A stretch of 64,000 bases of DNA from DASTFY01 sp963829955 (GTDB taxonomy: Bacteria; Actinomycetota; Acidimicrobiia; Acidimicrobiales; Ilumatobacteraceae): NCBI GenBank assembly GCA_963829955.1, contig CAWHKS010000001.1:310001-374000 (forward strand). The letters run 5' to 3'. This document shows, one piece after another, positions 40,086 through 49,210 of the stretch. Below the pieces are notes generated by a model. The model did not search any database. It was given only the letters and a program-made list of their open reading frames with translations, and was not told the DNA's origin. The position numbers were made by a program, and so were the translations under genes. Within the stretch, counting starts at the first letter, position 1, and every line of letters begins with the position of its first letter.

Positions 40086-41459
40086 TCAAGCGCACATCGC
40101 TCGGGCGAGCTCGGCGACGCCGGTGTCGAGTTCGGGCTCGTCGGCGATCCCGAACCCGAGCTCGAGGAGTGGGCCGGCCGCGCCGAGCCAGGCCTGCGAG
40201 GTCATGTTGATGGCGACGCCCTGCTTCTCGAGCCGCTCGACGAGCAAGGGAATGGTGACGTCGGCGGGGACACGGACCGAGACGTGCAAGCCGGCCAGGC
40301 ACGGGTCGTGGTCGACGATCACTCCCCTGGCGACGAGCTCGGCGAGCAGACCGAGGAGGTGCTGACGCCGAGCCCGATAGGTGCGACGGGCGCGGCGGAG
40401 GTGGCGATCGAGCTCACCCGAGGTGATGAAGGCGGCCAGGGCGGCCTGGGTGAGGTACGGCGGCTGGGTGTCGATGTCCGCCCGGGTGGTGAGAAGGGCG
40501 TCGGCGACCTCCGGCGGGCAGACGATGAAGCCAAGGCGCAGCGAGGGCGAGATGGTCTTGGAGAAGCTGCCGACGTAGACGACCCGCTCCGGGTCGAGCC
40601 GCTGCAACGGCTCGATGGGCCGATCGACATAGCGGTATTCGGTGTCGTAGTCGTCCTCGATCACGAGGACGTCGTCCCGCCGCGCGATGTCGAGCAGCTG
40701 CCGACGACGGGCGGTCGACATGATCGCCCCTGTCGGCGCCTGGTGGGACGGCGTCGTGTACACGGCCCGGGCCCGGCGCGGGATGTGTTCGACGACCAAA
40801 CCCTCGGCGTCGACGTGAACCGGGGCCAGCCGGGCACCGGCCTTGCTGAACGCCCGCCAAGCCGGCGGGTACCCCGGATTTTCCACCGCGATGGCTGTGG
40901 CCGGCGCCAGGATCGTCCGCGCCAGGAGATCGAACGCGCCCTGCGCCCCGGCGGTCACGAGGACGTGTTCCGGTGCGGCGATGACGCCTCGCGACCGCCC
41001 GGCCCACGCCGCGAGCGCGGCGCGGAGCGACGGCAGCCCCGCGGGGGCGCCGTAGCCCGGCGGCGCCGCCTGCAAAGCGGGGAGCGCGCTGCGGCGCCAT
41101 GCCACGACCGGGAACAGGCGAGGGTCGGGCCGTCCGGTGCGGAGGTCCGCCCGCCACGGCGGCGCCGCGAGGTTCGCCCGACGGGGCCACGGTCCGGGCT
41201 CGCCCATCTGGTGCTGCCCGGCGGCGACGAAGGTGCCGTCGCCAAAGCGGCCGGTCGTGTACCCCTCGGCGCCGAGCCGAGCGTAGGCGGTGGCGATCGT
41301 CGTGCGGGACAGGCCGATGTCAGCGGCGAGGTCGCGGCTGGTCGGCAGGCGGTCTCCGGAGACGAGCCGGCCTGACGTGATCGCGTCGCGCAGTTGTTGG
41401 TAGACCGCCGCGGCACGGCGGCGGGGCGGCACGTCGTCGAGGAACAGCTCTACGCTCAT
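40086..41459 (-). CDS. MocR/PdxR family regulator (GntR HTH fused to aminotransferase)
   Basis: 457 aa. The GntR winged HTH is VYQQLRDAITSGRLVSGDRLPTSRDLAADIGLSRTTIATAYARLGAEGY (about 18-66). A fold-type I aminotransferase domain follows, with GAQGAFDLLARTILAP, VENPGYPPA, PSHQAPTGAIMS, EDDYDTEYRY and the PLP-binding Lys in GSFSKTISPSLRLGF. MocR proteins bind PLP and usually control vitamin B6, GABA, taurine or D-Ala genes. The ATG at 41459 overlaps a direct repeat that may be its own site. It is divergent from a zinc-ribbon MBL protein, the likely target. Confidence 0.92.
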   Translation of the reverse strand: MSVELFLDDVPPRRRAAAVYQQLRDAITSGRLVSGDRLPTSRDLAADIGLSRTTIATAYARLGAEGYTTGRFGDGTFVAAGQHQMGEPGPWPRRANLAAPPWRADLRTGRPDPRLFPVVAWRRSALPALQAAPPGYGAPAGLPSLRAALAAWAGRSRGVIAAPEHVLVTAGAQGAFDLLARTILAPATAIAVENPGYPPAWRAFSKAGARLAPVHVDAEGLVVEHIPRRARAVYTTPSHQAPTGAIMSTARRRQLLDIARRDDVLVIEDDYDTEYRYVDRPIEPLQRLDPERVVYVGSFSKTISPSLRLGFIVCPPEVADALLTTRADIDTQPPYLTQAALAAFITSGELDRHLRRARRTYRARRQHLLGLLAELVARGVIVDHDPCLAGLHVSVRVPADVTIPLLVERLEKQGVAINMTSQAWLGAAGPLLELGFGIADEPELDTGVAELARAMCA

Positions 41460-41487
41460 TGGACCGTTAACTCTTGCACTCATTGGA
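41455..41487. promoter_or_regulatory. direct repeats, candidate MocR binding site
   Basis: CTCATTGGA at 41455-41463 and again at 41479-41487, same orientation, 24 bp apart (about two helical turns). MocR/PdxR regulators typically bind direct repeats in divergent promoters. The first copy covers the regulator's own start codon, suggesting autorepression. Confidence 0.55.
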
Positions 41488-41525
41488 TCAATACTCGGAC
41501 ATGGAAGCCGGCGTACCGTCGGCCC

Positions 41526-42347
41526 ATGAGCGCAACCACGCTTGACGAAACCCTTACCACCGAGTGCTGGATCTGTGTCACGTGCGGCACCCAGTACGCA
41601 AGCTCGGTCGAGCCGCCCGCCGTGTGCCGGGTCTGCCTCGATGACCGCCAGTACGTCGGCCGCGACGGGCAGCGCTGGACGACCCACGCCGATCTCGCCG
41701 CCACGCTGCACCTCCGCGTGGAGGACGACGACGGGCTGCTCGGCATCGGCATCGCCGAGCCTTTCGCGATCCCCCAGCGCGCCCTCGTCGTCCGCCAGGG
41801 TGGCATGGCCGTGCTGTGGGATTGCGTCAGCGTCGTCACCCCCGAAGCGCTGGAGCAGGTCGGCGCGGTTGACGCGATCGCCATCTCCCACCCGCACTTC
41901 TACTCGGGGATGGTGGAGTGGAGCGATGCCCTGGGAGGGATCCCGATCCTGTTGCACGAAGCCGACCGCGAGTGGATCGCTCGCCCGTCGCCGGCGGTGG
42001 AGCTCTGGTCGGGGGACCGCCACGACGTCGCCAGCGGCATCACGCTCCTGCACCTGCCCGGTCACTTCCCGGGCAGCGCGGGGCTGCTCTGGCACGGTGA
42101 CGAGCGGGCCGCACTCCTCGCCGGTGACTCCCTCCACGTGGTCGCCGACCGCCGTCATGTCACGGTGATGCACAGCGTGCCGAACTACATCCCTGTGGGA
42201 GCCAGCACGATCGTCGAGCTCCGGCGCCGCCTCTCCGGCATCGACTTCGACGACGTGTACGGGTTCACGTGGGGCCTCAACATCATCGGCGGCGCCCGAG
42301 ACGCGGTCGACGCCTCATTCGACCGCTACCTCGACGCCATCCGCTGA
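41526..42347 (+). CDS. MBL-fold protein with N-terminal zinc ribbon
   Basis: 273 aa from the ATG at 41526. A rubredoxin/zinc-ribbon-like head, CWICVTCGTQYASS...CRVCLDDRQY (four Cys), is followed by a metallo-beta-lactamase fold: AISHPHFYSGMVEWSDAL, LHLPGHFPGSAGLLWH and LLAGDSLHVV. The usual HxHxDH is reduced to HPHFYSG: the metal-binding Asp and third His of that motif are missing, so a one-metal or altered site is likely. It is divergent from the MocR regulator, which suggests control by PLP-linked or amino-compound status. The substrate is unknown. Confidence 0.78.
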   Translation: MSATTLDETLTTECWICVTCGTQYASSVEPPAVCRVCLDDRQYVGRDGQRWTTHADLAATLHLRVEDDDGLLGIGIAEPFAIPQRALVVRQGGMAVLWDCVSVVTPEALEQVGAVDAIAISHPHFYSGMVEWSDALGGIPILLHEADREWIARPSPAVELWSGDRHDVASGITLLHLPGHFPGSAGLLWHGDERAALLAGDSLHVVADRRHVTVMHSVPNYIPVGASTIVELRRRLSGIDFDDVYGFTWGLNIIGGARDAVDASFDRYLDAIR

Positions 42348-42395
42348 CCGAGACCCACGCGCCACGCCGGCCGAGTCTCAGGTCGGCTGACATAT

Positions 42396-42424
42396 TTGAA
42401 ACCGCAGGCCCGGCGGGCTACCGT
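42396..42424 (+). promoter_or_regulatory. promoter of the branched-chain amino-acid-type ABC operon
   Basis: -35 TTGAAA (42396-42401), 17-bp spacer and -10 TACCGT (42419-42424), giving a leader of about 135 nt before the ATG at 42567. The leader contains no obvious attenuator or riboswitch that I can name. Confidence 0.55.
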
Positions 42425-42566
42425 CCGGTCGCCACGTCCACGTAGGGGATCGGACGGGGCCGTCCATCAGAGGGCGAAGCCGAGACGGGGCAATGATGCG
42501 TCGAACGGTGCGGGCCGGAGAAGCCGGTCGCGGCGCCACTCGCCGGTCGACCCAGGGGGAGGAACC

Positions 42567-43985
42567 ATGAGGCGTTCGTTGTTGGGCATCGCCGCCGCCA
42601 GTGTGCTCGTGTTCGGAGCATGCGGGTCGGACGACGACGGTGGGTCGGCGGACACGACCGCCGCGCCGGCAGAGACCGAGGCTCCGGCCGAAACCGAAGC
42701 CCCCGCCGAGACGGAGGCGCCCGCTGACACGGAGGCTCCGGCCACCGACGCCCCGGCTGCCGCCGGAGAGGCGTCGAACATCCAGGCGACGGGCGAGTGC
42801 GGCATGGGCACGGGCGAACCGGCCAGCGGCGAGCCGATCAAGATCGGCGCCATGGCCACCAAGGCGCCGACGGCCGACTTCACCTGGATCACAAGTCTGA
42901 CGAGGGCCTACTTCGACTGCGTGAACGACAATGGCGGTATCAACGGCCGGCCGATCGAGTACATCGCCGAGGAAGAGCAGGTCGATCCGCAGCAGATCGC
43001 CGGGCTGGCCCGCAAGCTCATCGAGCAGGACCAGGTGGTCGGCATCGTGGGCAGCACCAGCCTCATCGAGTGCGCGGTCAACAAGGACTACTACGCCGAG
43101 CAGGGGTACTACCTGATCATCGCCGGCGTGGCCCAGGCCTGCTTCGAGAGCCCGAACTTCTCCGCCGTCAACATGGGCCCGTACTACTCGAGCCTGGGCG
43201 GAGCGCAGGCCGCGCTCAGGGCCGGTGCCGAGGGCAAGATGGTGGTCGTCTCGCCAAACGTGGAGGGCTTCGACCTCGTCAACAGCGGCGTGGTCGAGTT
43301 CGCAAAGGAGAACGGTCTGGAGGGTGTGAGCATCCTCGAGGACGCACCCTTCGCCGACCCGGCCGGCCTGGCCCAGCGCCTCGTCCAGGAGGCCGGTGAG
43401 GGTGGCGGCGTCGTCCTCGACTTCACCGGTCCCGTCGTGACGCCCCTCCTGCAGGCCATCGAGCAGCAGGGTCTGGTGGACTCGGTGATCTGGGCCAGCT
43501 CCACGCCGCCGAACGACCCGTCGGTGGCCGAAGCGCTCGGGCCGGCATGGAACGACAAGTTCCTCATCAACGCCGAGTTCAACGTGCTCGACTCCGGGAA
43601 CCCGGACCAGAACCACATGAACGAGATCCGGGAGCAGTACGCGCCCGACGTCAACAGCTCGAGCTTTGCCCAGATGGGCTACCTCGCCGGCCGTGTGGCT
43701 ACCGACGCCCTGCTGAGCATCGAGGGCGAGATCACGAAGGAGAGCGTCAACGAGGCGTTCAAGAACGTGAAGAACTTCGTCAGCGACATCTGGTGCAAGG
43801 CCTGGTACTTCGACAGCACCACCGGCTTCAACGTCTCGAACAACACGGACCTCACGGTGGTCCCGCGGGACGGGAAGATGGTGCAGACGGAGGAGTGCTT
43901 CGACATCGCCGAGCTGCCGGGTAACCCGCTGGCGGACATCCGGGCCGCCGAGAAGGAGCTCGGCCTCAACACGGCAACCGCCTAG
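42567..43985 (+). CDS. ABC transporter substrate-binding lipoprotein (LivK/HAAT type)
   Basis: 472 aa; strong Shine-Dalgarno (GGGGGAGGAA). Lipoprotein signal MRRSLLGIAAASVLVFGAC (Cys19), then an acidic tether with repeated TEAPAE units (about 30-65), then a Peripla_BP_6 domain starting IKIGAMATKAPTADFTW. Gly/Ser contacts typical of LivJ-type binding appear in VGSTSLIECAVNKDYY. It delivers branched-chain amino acids or related solutes to the LivHMGF transporter encoded next. The ligand is not provable from sequence: many actinobacterial paralogues bind amides, urea or aromatics. Confidence 0.92.
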   Translation: MRRSLLGIAAASVLVFGACGSDDDGGSADTTAAPAETEAPAETEAPAETEAPADTEAPATDAPAAAGEASNIQATGECGMGTGEPASGEPIKIGAMATKAPTADFTWITSLTRAYFDCVNDNGGINGRPIEYIAEEEQVDPQQIAGLARKLIEQDQVVGIVGSTSLIECAVNKDYYAEQGYYLIIAGVAQACFESPNFSAVNMGPYYSSLGGAQAALRAGAEGKMVVVSPNVEGFDLVNSGVVEFAKENGLEGVSILEDAPFADPAGLAQRLVQEAGEGGGVVLDFTGPVVTPLLQAIEQQGLVDSVIWASSTPPNDPSVAEALGPAWNDKFLINAEFNVLDSGNPDQNHMNEIREQYAPDVNSSSFAQMGYLAGRVATDALLSIEGEITKESVNEAFKNVKNFVSDIWCKAWYFDSTTGFNVSNNTDLTVVPRDGKMVQTEECFDIAELPGNPLADIRAAEKELGLNTATA

Positions 43986-44035
43986 CACGAGCCGAGTCGG
44001 AATCACCTTGACGATCAGGGCGCCCGGAGCTGCCG

Positions 44036-44929
44036 ATGCCTAGCCTGGAAGACCTCAAGCCGTTCCTCGTGCTCGGCTTGGCTCTGGGTGGGGTGTTCGC
44101 AATGTCCGGGGTGGGCCTCGTGGTCCTCTTCCGGGCCACGGGGGTCCTCAACCTGGCCTACGGAGCCGTCGGCGCCCTTTGCGCCCTGATCTCATGGTCC
44201 TTTCTCGGCGGGGTCAACCAGTGGATCGCGTACGCGGTCGGAATCGCCTGCGGCGGCGCGATCACCCTCATCTACGGGGTGCTGCTCGGGCCGCCCTTCG
44301 CAGCCCGCGATCCCCTCGTGAAGGCGACGGCCACCATCGGCCTCCTCCTCATACTCCTCGGCGTCCTGTTGTGGGTGTGGCCGCCGTCGACCACCCGCAG
44401 CTACATCCTCCCGACGAGGCTGTGGAGCTACGAGGTCGCCGGGGAACGGATCAACTGGACCCAGATCGTCGGCGTGCTCTTCCCCATCGTCGTCACCGCG
44501 GGGACGGCGATCTTCCTGCGCGTCAGCAAGGTCGGCACGGCCATGCGGGCGCTGGCCAACGACCGCGAGGCCACGGCCATGCTCGGCGTCCCCGTGCGCC
44601 GTGTGGAGGCCGCGGCCTGGCTCGGCTCCGGACTCGTCTGCGGCATGACCGGAGTACTGCTCGGCGATCTCGTCGGGCTGGACATCGTCACGTTGACGTT
44701 CCTGGTGATCCCCGCGCTGGCCGCGGCGCTCATCGGCCAGCTCCGCTCCCTCTGGGTGACGTTGGCCGGCGGCTTCGTGATCGGGATCGTCCAGTCCTCC
44801 CTGACCGCGTTCTCCGGGGTCAAGATCGGGGACACCAGCCTGGCCGAGTACCGCACGATGGCGCCGTTCGTCCTGGCGATCCTCGCCCTGTTGTGGTTCG
44901 CCCGCCGGCGTCCCGAGGTGAAGGTCTGA
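44036..44929 (+). CDS. livH: branched-chain amino-acid-type ABC permease, LivH-like
   Basis: 297 aa with about eight helices. N-terminal GLALGGVFAMSGVGLVVLFRATGVLNLAYGAVGAL is the LivH signature, and the EAA-like cytoplasmic loop is KVGTAMRALANDREATAMLGVPVRRVEAAAWLGSG. It forms the membrane channel with LivM. It starts 50 nt after the SBP gene; LivM begins 2 nt after its stop. Confidence 0.92.
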   Translation: MPSLEDLKPFLVLGLALGGVFAMSGVGLVVLFRATGVLNLAYGAVGALCALISWSFLGGVNQWIAYAVGIACGGAITLIYGVLLGPPFAARDPLVKATATIGLLLILLGVLLWVWPPSTTRSYILPTRLWSYEVAGERINWTQIVGVLFPIVVTAGTAIFLRVSKVGTAMRALANDREATAMLGVPVRRVEAAAWLGSGLVCGMTGVLLGDLVGLDIVTLTFLVIPALAAALIGQLRSLWVTLAGGFVIGIVQSSLTAFSGVKIGDTSLAEYRTMAPFVLAILALLWFARRRPEVKV

Positions 44930-44931
44930 CC

Positions 44932-46008
44932 GTGGACGCCGTGCAACCGCAGGACGTGACCGTGCCCGTCTCCGGCTGGGCCGCGTGGACCCGAGACATC
45001 GACGTCAGCCCGCGGCAGGCCGTGCTGTTCGGCGTGTTCATCCTCCTCGTTTTCTTCGTGCTGCCCGAGTGGCTGAACAGCTACTTCCTGCTCACCATGA
45101 CCGGCGTCGTGATCTACAGCATCATCACGCTCGGGCTGGGGCTGCTCATCGGCCGGGTCGGCATGGTCTCGCTGTGCCAGTTCGTCCTGGCCGGCATCGG
45201 AGCCTGGGTCTCGCTCCGGCTCAGCTACGCCACGGACCTCCCGTTCCCCGTCCTCGTGCTGTGCGGAGGACTCGTGACGATGGCCATCGGCACCCTGATC
45301 GGACTGCCGGCCATCCGGCTGTCCGGGCTCTATCTGGCCCTCATCACGCTGATGGCGGCCGGTGCCCTCACCATCCTCCTGCGCACAGCCCAGTTCCCGA
45401 ACGGCGGGAGTGGCTTCTTCGGAAACTCGTCCGCCGGAGGCGCATCGTCGCTGCTGCCCCGGCCCTCGATCGCCCGGTCCGATGTCGCCTACTACCGGTA
45501 CTGCGTCATCGCCGCGCTCGTCATGTTCGCCGTCGCGACATGGCACGTCCGGGGCAAGCCCGGTCGGGCATGGGCGGCGATCCGCCAGAGCGAGGCCAGT
45601 GCGGTCGCGGCGGGCGTGCACACCACCCGGTACAAGATCTGGGCGTTCGCCCTGGCGTCGTTCACCGCGGGCATCGCCGGCGGGCTGCTGGCAGCCTCGG
45701 CCGGAGGGGTCGCCATTTCGCAGTTCCCGGTGTCGAACTCCATCACCCTCTTGGCCGTCGTGCTCCTGGGCGGGGTCTACAACCTGTGGGGCGCGGTCGT
45801 GGCCGCGGTGTTCATGCGCCTGGTGCCCGCGGCCCTCACCTACTACTGGGGCTGGTCCACCGAGATCCTCACCATTCTCTTCGGCGTGGGCGTCATCCAG
45901 GTGCTGCTGACCGCGCCCGGCGGCATCGTCGAGCAGATGCCGAAGGACCTCGGCCGCCTCGCCCGCAAGTTGACCGGCCGCGGAAAGAAGACCGAGGCCG
46001 CGCCGTGA
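44932..46008 (+). CDS. livM: branched-chain amino-acid-type ABC permease, LivM-like
   Basis: 358 aa from GTG 44932; the longer frame upstream is inside livH in another register. About ten helices. YSIITLGLGLLIGRVGMVSLCQFVLAGIGAW and the loop GRAWAAIRQSEASAVAAGVHTTRYKIWAFALASF are typical of LivM. It pairs with LivH. Its TGA overlaps the GTG of livG. Confidence 0.92.
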   Translation: MDAVQPQDVTVPVSGWAAWTRDIDVSPRQAVLFGVFILLVFFVLPEWLNSYFLLTMTGVVIYSIITLGLGLLIGRVGMVSLCQFVLAGIGAWVSLRLSYATDLPFPVLVLCGGLVTMAIGTLIGLPAIRLSGLYLALITLMAAGALTILLRTAQFPNGGSGFFGNSSAGGASSLLPRPSIARSDVAYYRYCVIAALVMFAVATWHVRGKPGRAWAAIRQSEASAVAAGVHTTRYKIWAFALASFTAGIAGGLLAASAGGVAISQFPVSNSITLLAVVLLGGVYNLWGAVVAAVFMRLVPAALTYYWGWSTEILTILFGVGVIQVLLTAPGGIVEQMPKDLGRLARKLTGRGKKTEAAP

Positions 46009-46721
46009 TCGCCGTCGACGAGCTCACCGTCCGCTTCGGTGGTGTGGTCCCGATCGACCGCATGACCCTCACGTTCGAAGCCGGGACCTGCGGACTGATC
46101 GGCCCCAATGGCGCCGGCAAGACGACGTTCTTCAACGTCATGAGCGGCTTCGTGCGACCCATGACCGGGAGGATCACGGCCTTCGGCGACGATCTGCTCT
46201 CCATGCACGACTTCCAGCGGGCCCGATGGGGCATCCGCCGGACGTTCCAGACCGAGCAGGCCATCGCGCAGCTCTCGGTGTTCGACAACGTGCTGATGGT
46301 CCAGGAGCACACGGGTGGGGAGCGAGCCTCCCGCCGCCAGGCCGTGATGGAGGCGATCGGCTTCGTGGGCCTCGACGCTCACGCCAACAAGCAAGTGGGC
46401 GGCCTGGGCGCGGCCCAGCGCCGGCTGGTCGAGGTGGCCCGGGCGGTGGTCGGCACGCCTCGTGTCGTGCTGTTGGACGAGCCGGCCGCCGGCCTGCCCG
46501 ATGACGAGACCGAGCACCTCGCCAAGGTCATCCAGCGCATCCCGGCCGAGACGGGCGCGCTGGTCATCCTCGTCGACCACGACATGAGCCTGGTGTCGGC
46601 GTGCTGCGCCACCGCCGCCGTGCTCGACTTCGGGCGGCTCATCGCGTCAGGTACCACCTCGGAGGTGTTGCGCAACGAGCACGTCATCCGCGCGTACCTG
46701 GGCACGGAGACCGAGCTGTGA
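46005..46721 (+). CDS. livG: ABC transporter ATP-binding protein, LivG-like
   Basis: 238 aa from the GTG overlapping the livM stop. Walker A GPNGAGKTT, Q-loop RRTFQTEQ, Walker B VVLLDEPAAGL and the switch His in LVDHDMSLV are all present. The ABC signature is unusual: GGLGAAQRRLVEVARA in place of the LivG form L-x-YGxQRR, with the key Gly/Gln positions changed. It partners LivF; the altered signature may sit in the weaker of the two ATP sites. Confidence 0.9.
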   Translation: MIAVDELTVRFGGVVPIDRMTLTFEAGTCGLIGPNGAGKTTFFNVMSGFVRPMTGRITAFGDDLLSMHDFQRARWGIRRTFQTEQAIAQLSVFDNVLMVQEHTGGERASRRQAVMEAIGFVGLDAHANKQVGGLGAAQRRLVEVARAVVGTPRVVLLDEPAAGLPDDETEHLAKVIQRIPAETGALVILVDHDMSLVSACCATAAVLDFGRLIASGTTSEVLRNEHVIRAYLGTETEL

Positions 46722-47485
46722 CCGAACCCGTCGACGGCCCGGTGGACCCGCCCCGCACCGAACACCCGGACCGGCCCATGCTGCGGATCCAGAACCTCAG
46801 CGTGCCGCGGGCCGAGCGGCTGGTGCTGAGGGACGTCTCGCTCGAGATCACCCCCGGCGAGGTCACGACCCTCCTGGGGCCGAACGGTGCCGGCAAATCG
46901 ACACTCGTGCTGACCGTCGCCGGTGTGCTGCGGGCCAGCGGCGGCCACGTCCTGCTCGGCGACGAGGAGCTCTCCAAGCGGCCACCCGAGAAGGTGCGAG
47001 CGGCGGGCGTGGCCGTCGTGCCCGAGGGCCGGCGGCTCCTCGGCGATCTGAGCGTGGCCGACAACCTGCGCATCGCCACCTACAGCTTGTCCCGCGCGGA
47101 CGCCGAGACCGGCACGGAGCACGCACTCGAACTGTTTCCTGAGCTCCGGGAGCGGCTGGAGGTCCCGGCCCGGTCGCTGTCGGGCGGGCAGCAGCAGATG
47201 GTCGTGCTGGCCCAGGCCCTGGCCTCGCGGCCGTCGTTCCTGTTGGTCGACGAACTTTCGCTGGGGCTGGCGCCCATCATCGTCAAGCGCCTCGTCCCCA
47301 CCCTCGCCGCCGTGGCGGAATCGGGGGTCGGCGTCCTCCTCATCGAGCAGTTCGCGCACGTCGCCCTCGGGCTTGCCCGGCGCGCCTACATCCTGGAAGG
47401 CGGGCGCATCCACTACGAGGGCACGGCCGAGGAGCTGAAGGCGAACCCGGATCTCCTCCACTCCGCCTACCTGCTCCGCACCTGA
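46718..47485 (+). CDS. livF: ABC transporter ATP-binding protein, LivF-like
   Basis: 255 aa from the GTG overlapping the livG stop (GTGA). Walker A GPNGAGKSTLVLTVAG, a canonical signature LSGGQQQMVVLAQAL, Walker B FLLVDELSLGLAP and the switch region LLIEQFAHVALGLARRAYILEGG are diagnostic of LivF. It has the intact signature that LivG lacks, so the heterodimer is asymmetric. Its TGA overlaps the ATG of the MarR gene. Confidence 0.92.
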   Translation: MTEPVDGPVDPPRTEHPDRPMLRIQNLSVPRAERLVLRDVSLEITPGEVTTLLGPNGAGKSTLVLTVAGVLRASGGHVLLGDEELSKRPPEKVRAAGVAVVPEGRRLLGDLSVADNLRIATYSLSRADAETGTEHALELFPELRERLEVPARSLSGGQQQMVVLAQALASRPSFLLVDELSLGLAPIIVKRLVPTLAAVAESGVGVLLIEQFAHVALGLARRAYILEGGRIHYEGTAEELKANPDLLHSAYLLRT

Positions 47486-47976
47486 TGGGGTCCCGTCGCA
47501 TGCCGGCCGCCCAGTCGGCGTCCGCGCCCGGCCCTCCGGCGTGCGAGGAGCTCAACATGCTCTACCTCATCGGTCGGGTCGACCGGGTGGTGCGTCGCGA
47601 GATCGACCGTGTCGTGAAGGGCCACGGGCTGTCGGCGGCGCAGTACACGACGTTGAGCGTCCTGGCGCGGCGAAGCGGGCTGTCGAACGCGCAGCTCGCC
47701 CGCCGGGCACTGGTGTCCTCCCAGTCGATGAACGAGGTGCTGCTCGCGCTCGAGGGGCGGGGGCTCGTCAGCCGCCGGGCGCACCCGGCGCACGGGCGGA
47801 TCCGCCAGACCCGCCTCACGGCCAAGGGCCGCAAGACCCTCGCCCTGTGCGATGCCGAGGTCGGGGAGGTGGAATCCACGATGGTCAGCGACCTGAGCCG
47901 GCAGGACCGGGCGGCGCTGCACCGCGGGCTCCTGAGCTGCGTGCGCTCGCTGCACGGCGGCCTGTCGGTCGACTGA
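47485..47976 (+). CDS. MarR family transcriptional regulator
   Basis: 163 aa, ATG in the TGATG overlap with livF. The winged helix is GHGLSAAQYTTLSVLARRSGLSNAQLARRALVSSQSMNEVLLALEGRGLVSRRAHPAHGRIRQTRLTAKGRKTLALC. Being the last gene of the transport operon it probably senses the transported compound or a product and controls the operon. I did not find an obvious MarR palindrome at the operon promoter. Confidence 0.9.
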   Translation: MGSRRMPAAQSASAPGPPACEELNMLYLIGRVDRVVRREIDRVVKGHGLSAAQYTTLSVLARRSGLSNAQLARRALVSSQSMNEVLLALEGRGLVSRRAHPAHGRIRQTRLTAKGRKTLALCDAEVGEVESTMVSDLSRQDRAALHRGLLSCVRSLHGGLSVD

Positions 47977-48020
47977 CCGGGTCCTGGATCGCGGCCCGCC
48001 ACCGATAGGTTCGCTCCTCG

Positions 48021-49166
48021 ATGTGCCAGGCCAGCCCGATGCTCCGCGCGATCGGCTCGACGGCGAGCTCGACGGCGGCCGACCCGTCGACCGCCGAGCG
48101 CGCCGAGCGCCCGACCCGGCGGACCACAGCCCGCCGCAAGGTGGTGCTCCTGGGCACGGCCGGAGGCTCGAACCCGAAAGCGAACCGGTTCGGCATCGCC
48201 AACGCGGTGGTGGTCGACGATCACGCCTACGTCATCGACTGTGGCGAGGGCGTACATCGGCAGCTCTGGCGAGCGGGCATCGCGATGCACCGGGGTCGCA
48301 CCCCCAAGGGCGGGGCGACCGTGGGATCGATCTTCCTCACCCACCTGCACTCGGACCATGTGATCGACCTCTCCAATCTGCTCCTCGGGTTCTGGCCCGA
48401 TCACCCGGTGCAGGTCTTCGGACCTGGCCCGTCTGTGCTCCCGGAGCCCGAGCCGGTCGACGGCGTCGCCCCCCGGCTGTTCCGGCCGGAGGAGCCGGCG
48501 CCGGGCACGGCGGCGATGGTGACGCACCAGCTCGCGGCGTACGCGTACAACATCAACATCCGCATCGCCACCGAGGGACGAAAGGACTTCACGGATCGCA
48601 TCGCCGTCCGCGAGATCGGCGTGGCAGGACACGGTCGGGCACCCGACATCGACCTCGGGGTCTTCGCCAGCGGTGAGTCCCCGGCAACGGCCGCGCCCGC
48701 CATGGACCCCGTGGAGATCCTGCCGGAGGACGAGCGCGGGGTGCGGGTCACCGCCATTCTCGTGCAGCACGCTCCGGTCTTCCCGGCGCTCGCCTACCGA
48801 TTCGACACGCCCGGTGGATCGGTGGTGCTGTCCGGCGACACCGGTCCCTGCGACAACGTGCGGCGGCTGGCGACCGGCGCGGATGTCCTGGTCCACGAGG
48901 CCATCGACCTCGAGTGGATGGCCGAGCAGGTTCGCCACCTCCCGAACCGCGACGCCGTGATGGGACATCTGGCCAGCTCGCACTGCCCCCCGGAGGACGC
49001 GGGAAGGATCGCCTCGCAGGCGGGTGTGCAGACGCTCGTGCTGTCGCACCTGGTGCCCGGCGACGACGATCTGCCGGCGGAGCACTGGGAGTCCCGGGTG
49101 CGGCCCCACTTCGACGGCGAGGTCCTCTGCGCGGCCGACCTCGACGAGATTCCACTCACTCGCTGA
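48021..49166 (+). CDS. RNase Z-like MBL-fold metallo-hydrolase
   Basis: 381 aa. After a variable 38-residue N terminus the fold starts KVVLLGTAGGSNPKANRFGIANAVVVDDHAYVIDCGEGVHRQLWRAG. The metal motif FLTHLHSDHVIDL, then VLSGDTGPCDNV and VHEAIDL and the terminal His in LVLSHLVPGD, complete the site. The pattern is that of the ElaC/arylsulfatase-type branch, which includes tRNase Z, but the exosite typical of tRNase Z is not evident, so the substrate may be a small ester. It is a single gene. Confidence 0.82.
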   Translation: MCQASPMLRAIGSTASSTAADPSTAERAERPTRRTTARRKVVLLGTAGGSNPKANRFGIANAVVVDDHAYVIDCGEGVHRQLWRAGIAMHRGRTPKGGATVGSIFLTHLHSDHVIDLSNLLLGFWPDHPVQVFGPGPSVLPEPEPVDGVAPRLFRPEEPAPGTAAMVTHQLAAYAYNINIRIATEGRKDFTDRIAVREIGVAGHGRAPDIDLGVFASGESPATAAPAMDPVEILPEDERGVRVTAILVQHAPVFPALAYRFDTPGGSVVLSGDTGPCDNVRRLATGADVLVHEAIDLEWMAEQVRHLPNRDAVMGHLASSHCPPEDAGRIASQAGVQTLVLSHLVPGDDDLPAEHWESRVRPHFDGEVLCAADLDEIPLTR

Positions 49167-49210
49167 GTTTGTCCTCGGCCCATGGCTCGGGGAAGGAAGT
49201 GGAATAAGCG

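Noticed and set aside
44179..46721. Apparent LivH-LivM and LivM-LivG fusion ORFs
   Set aside because: The long frames only read through the previous gene in the wrong register. Proper GTG starts at 44932 and 46005 give normal-length proteins.
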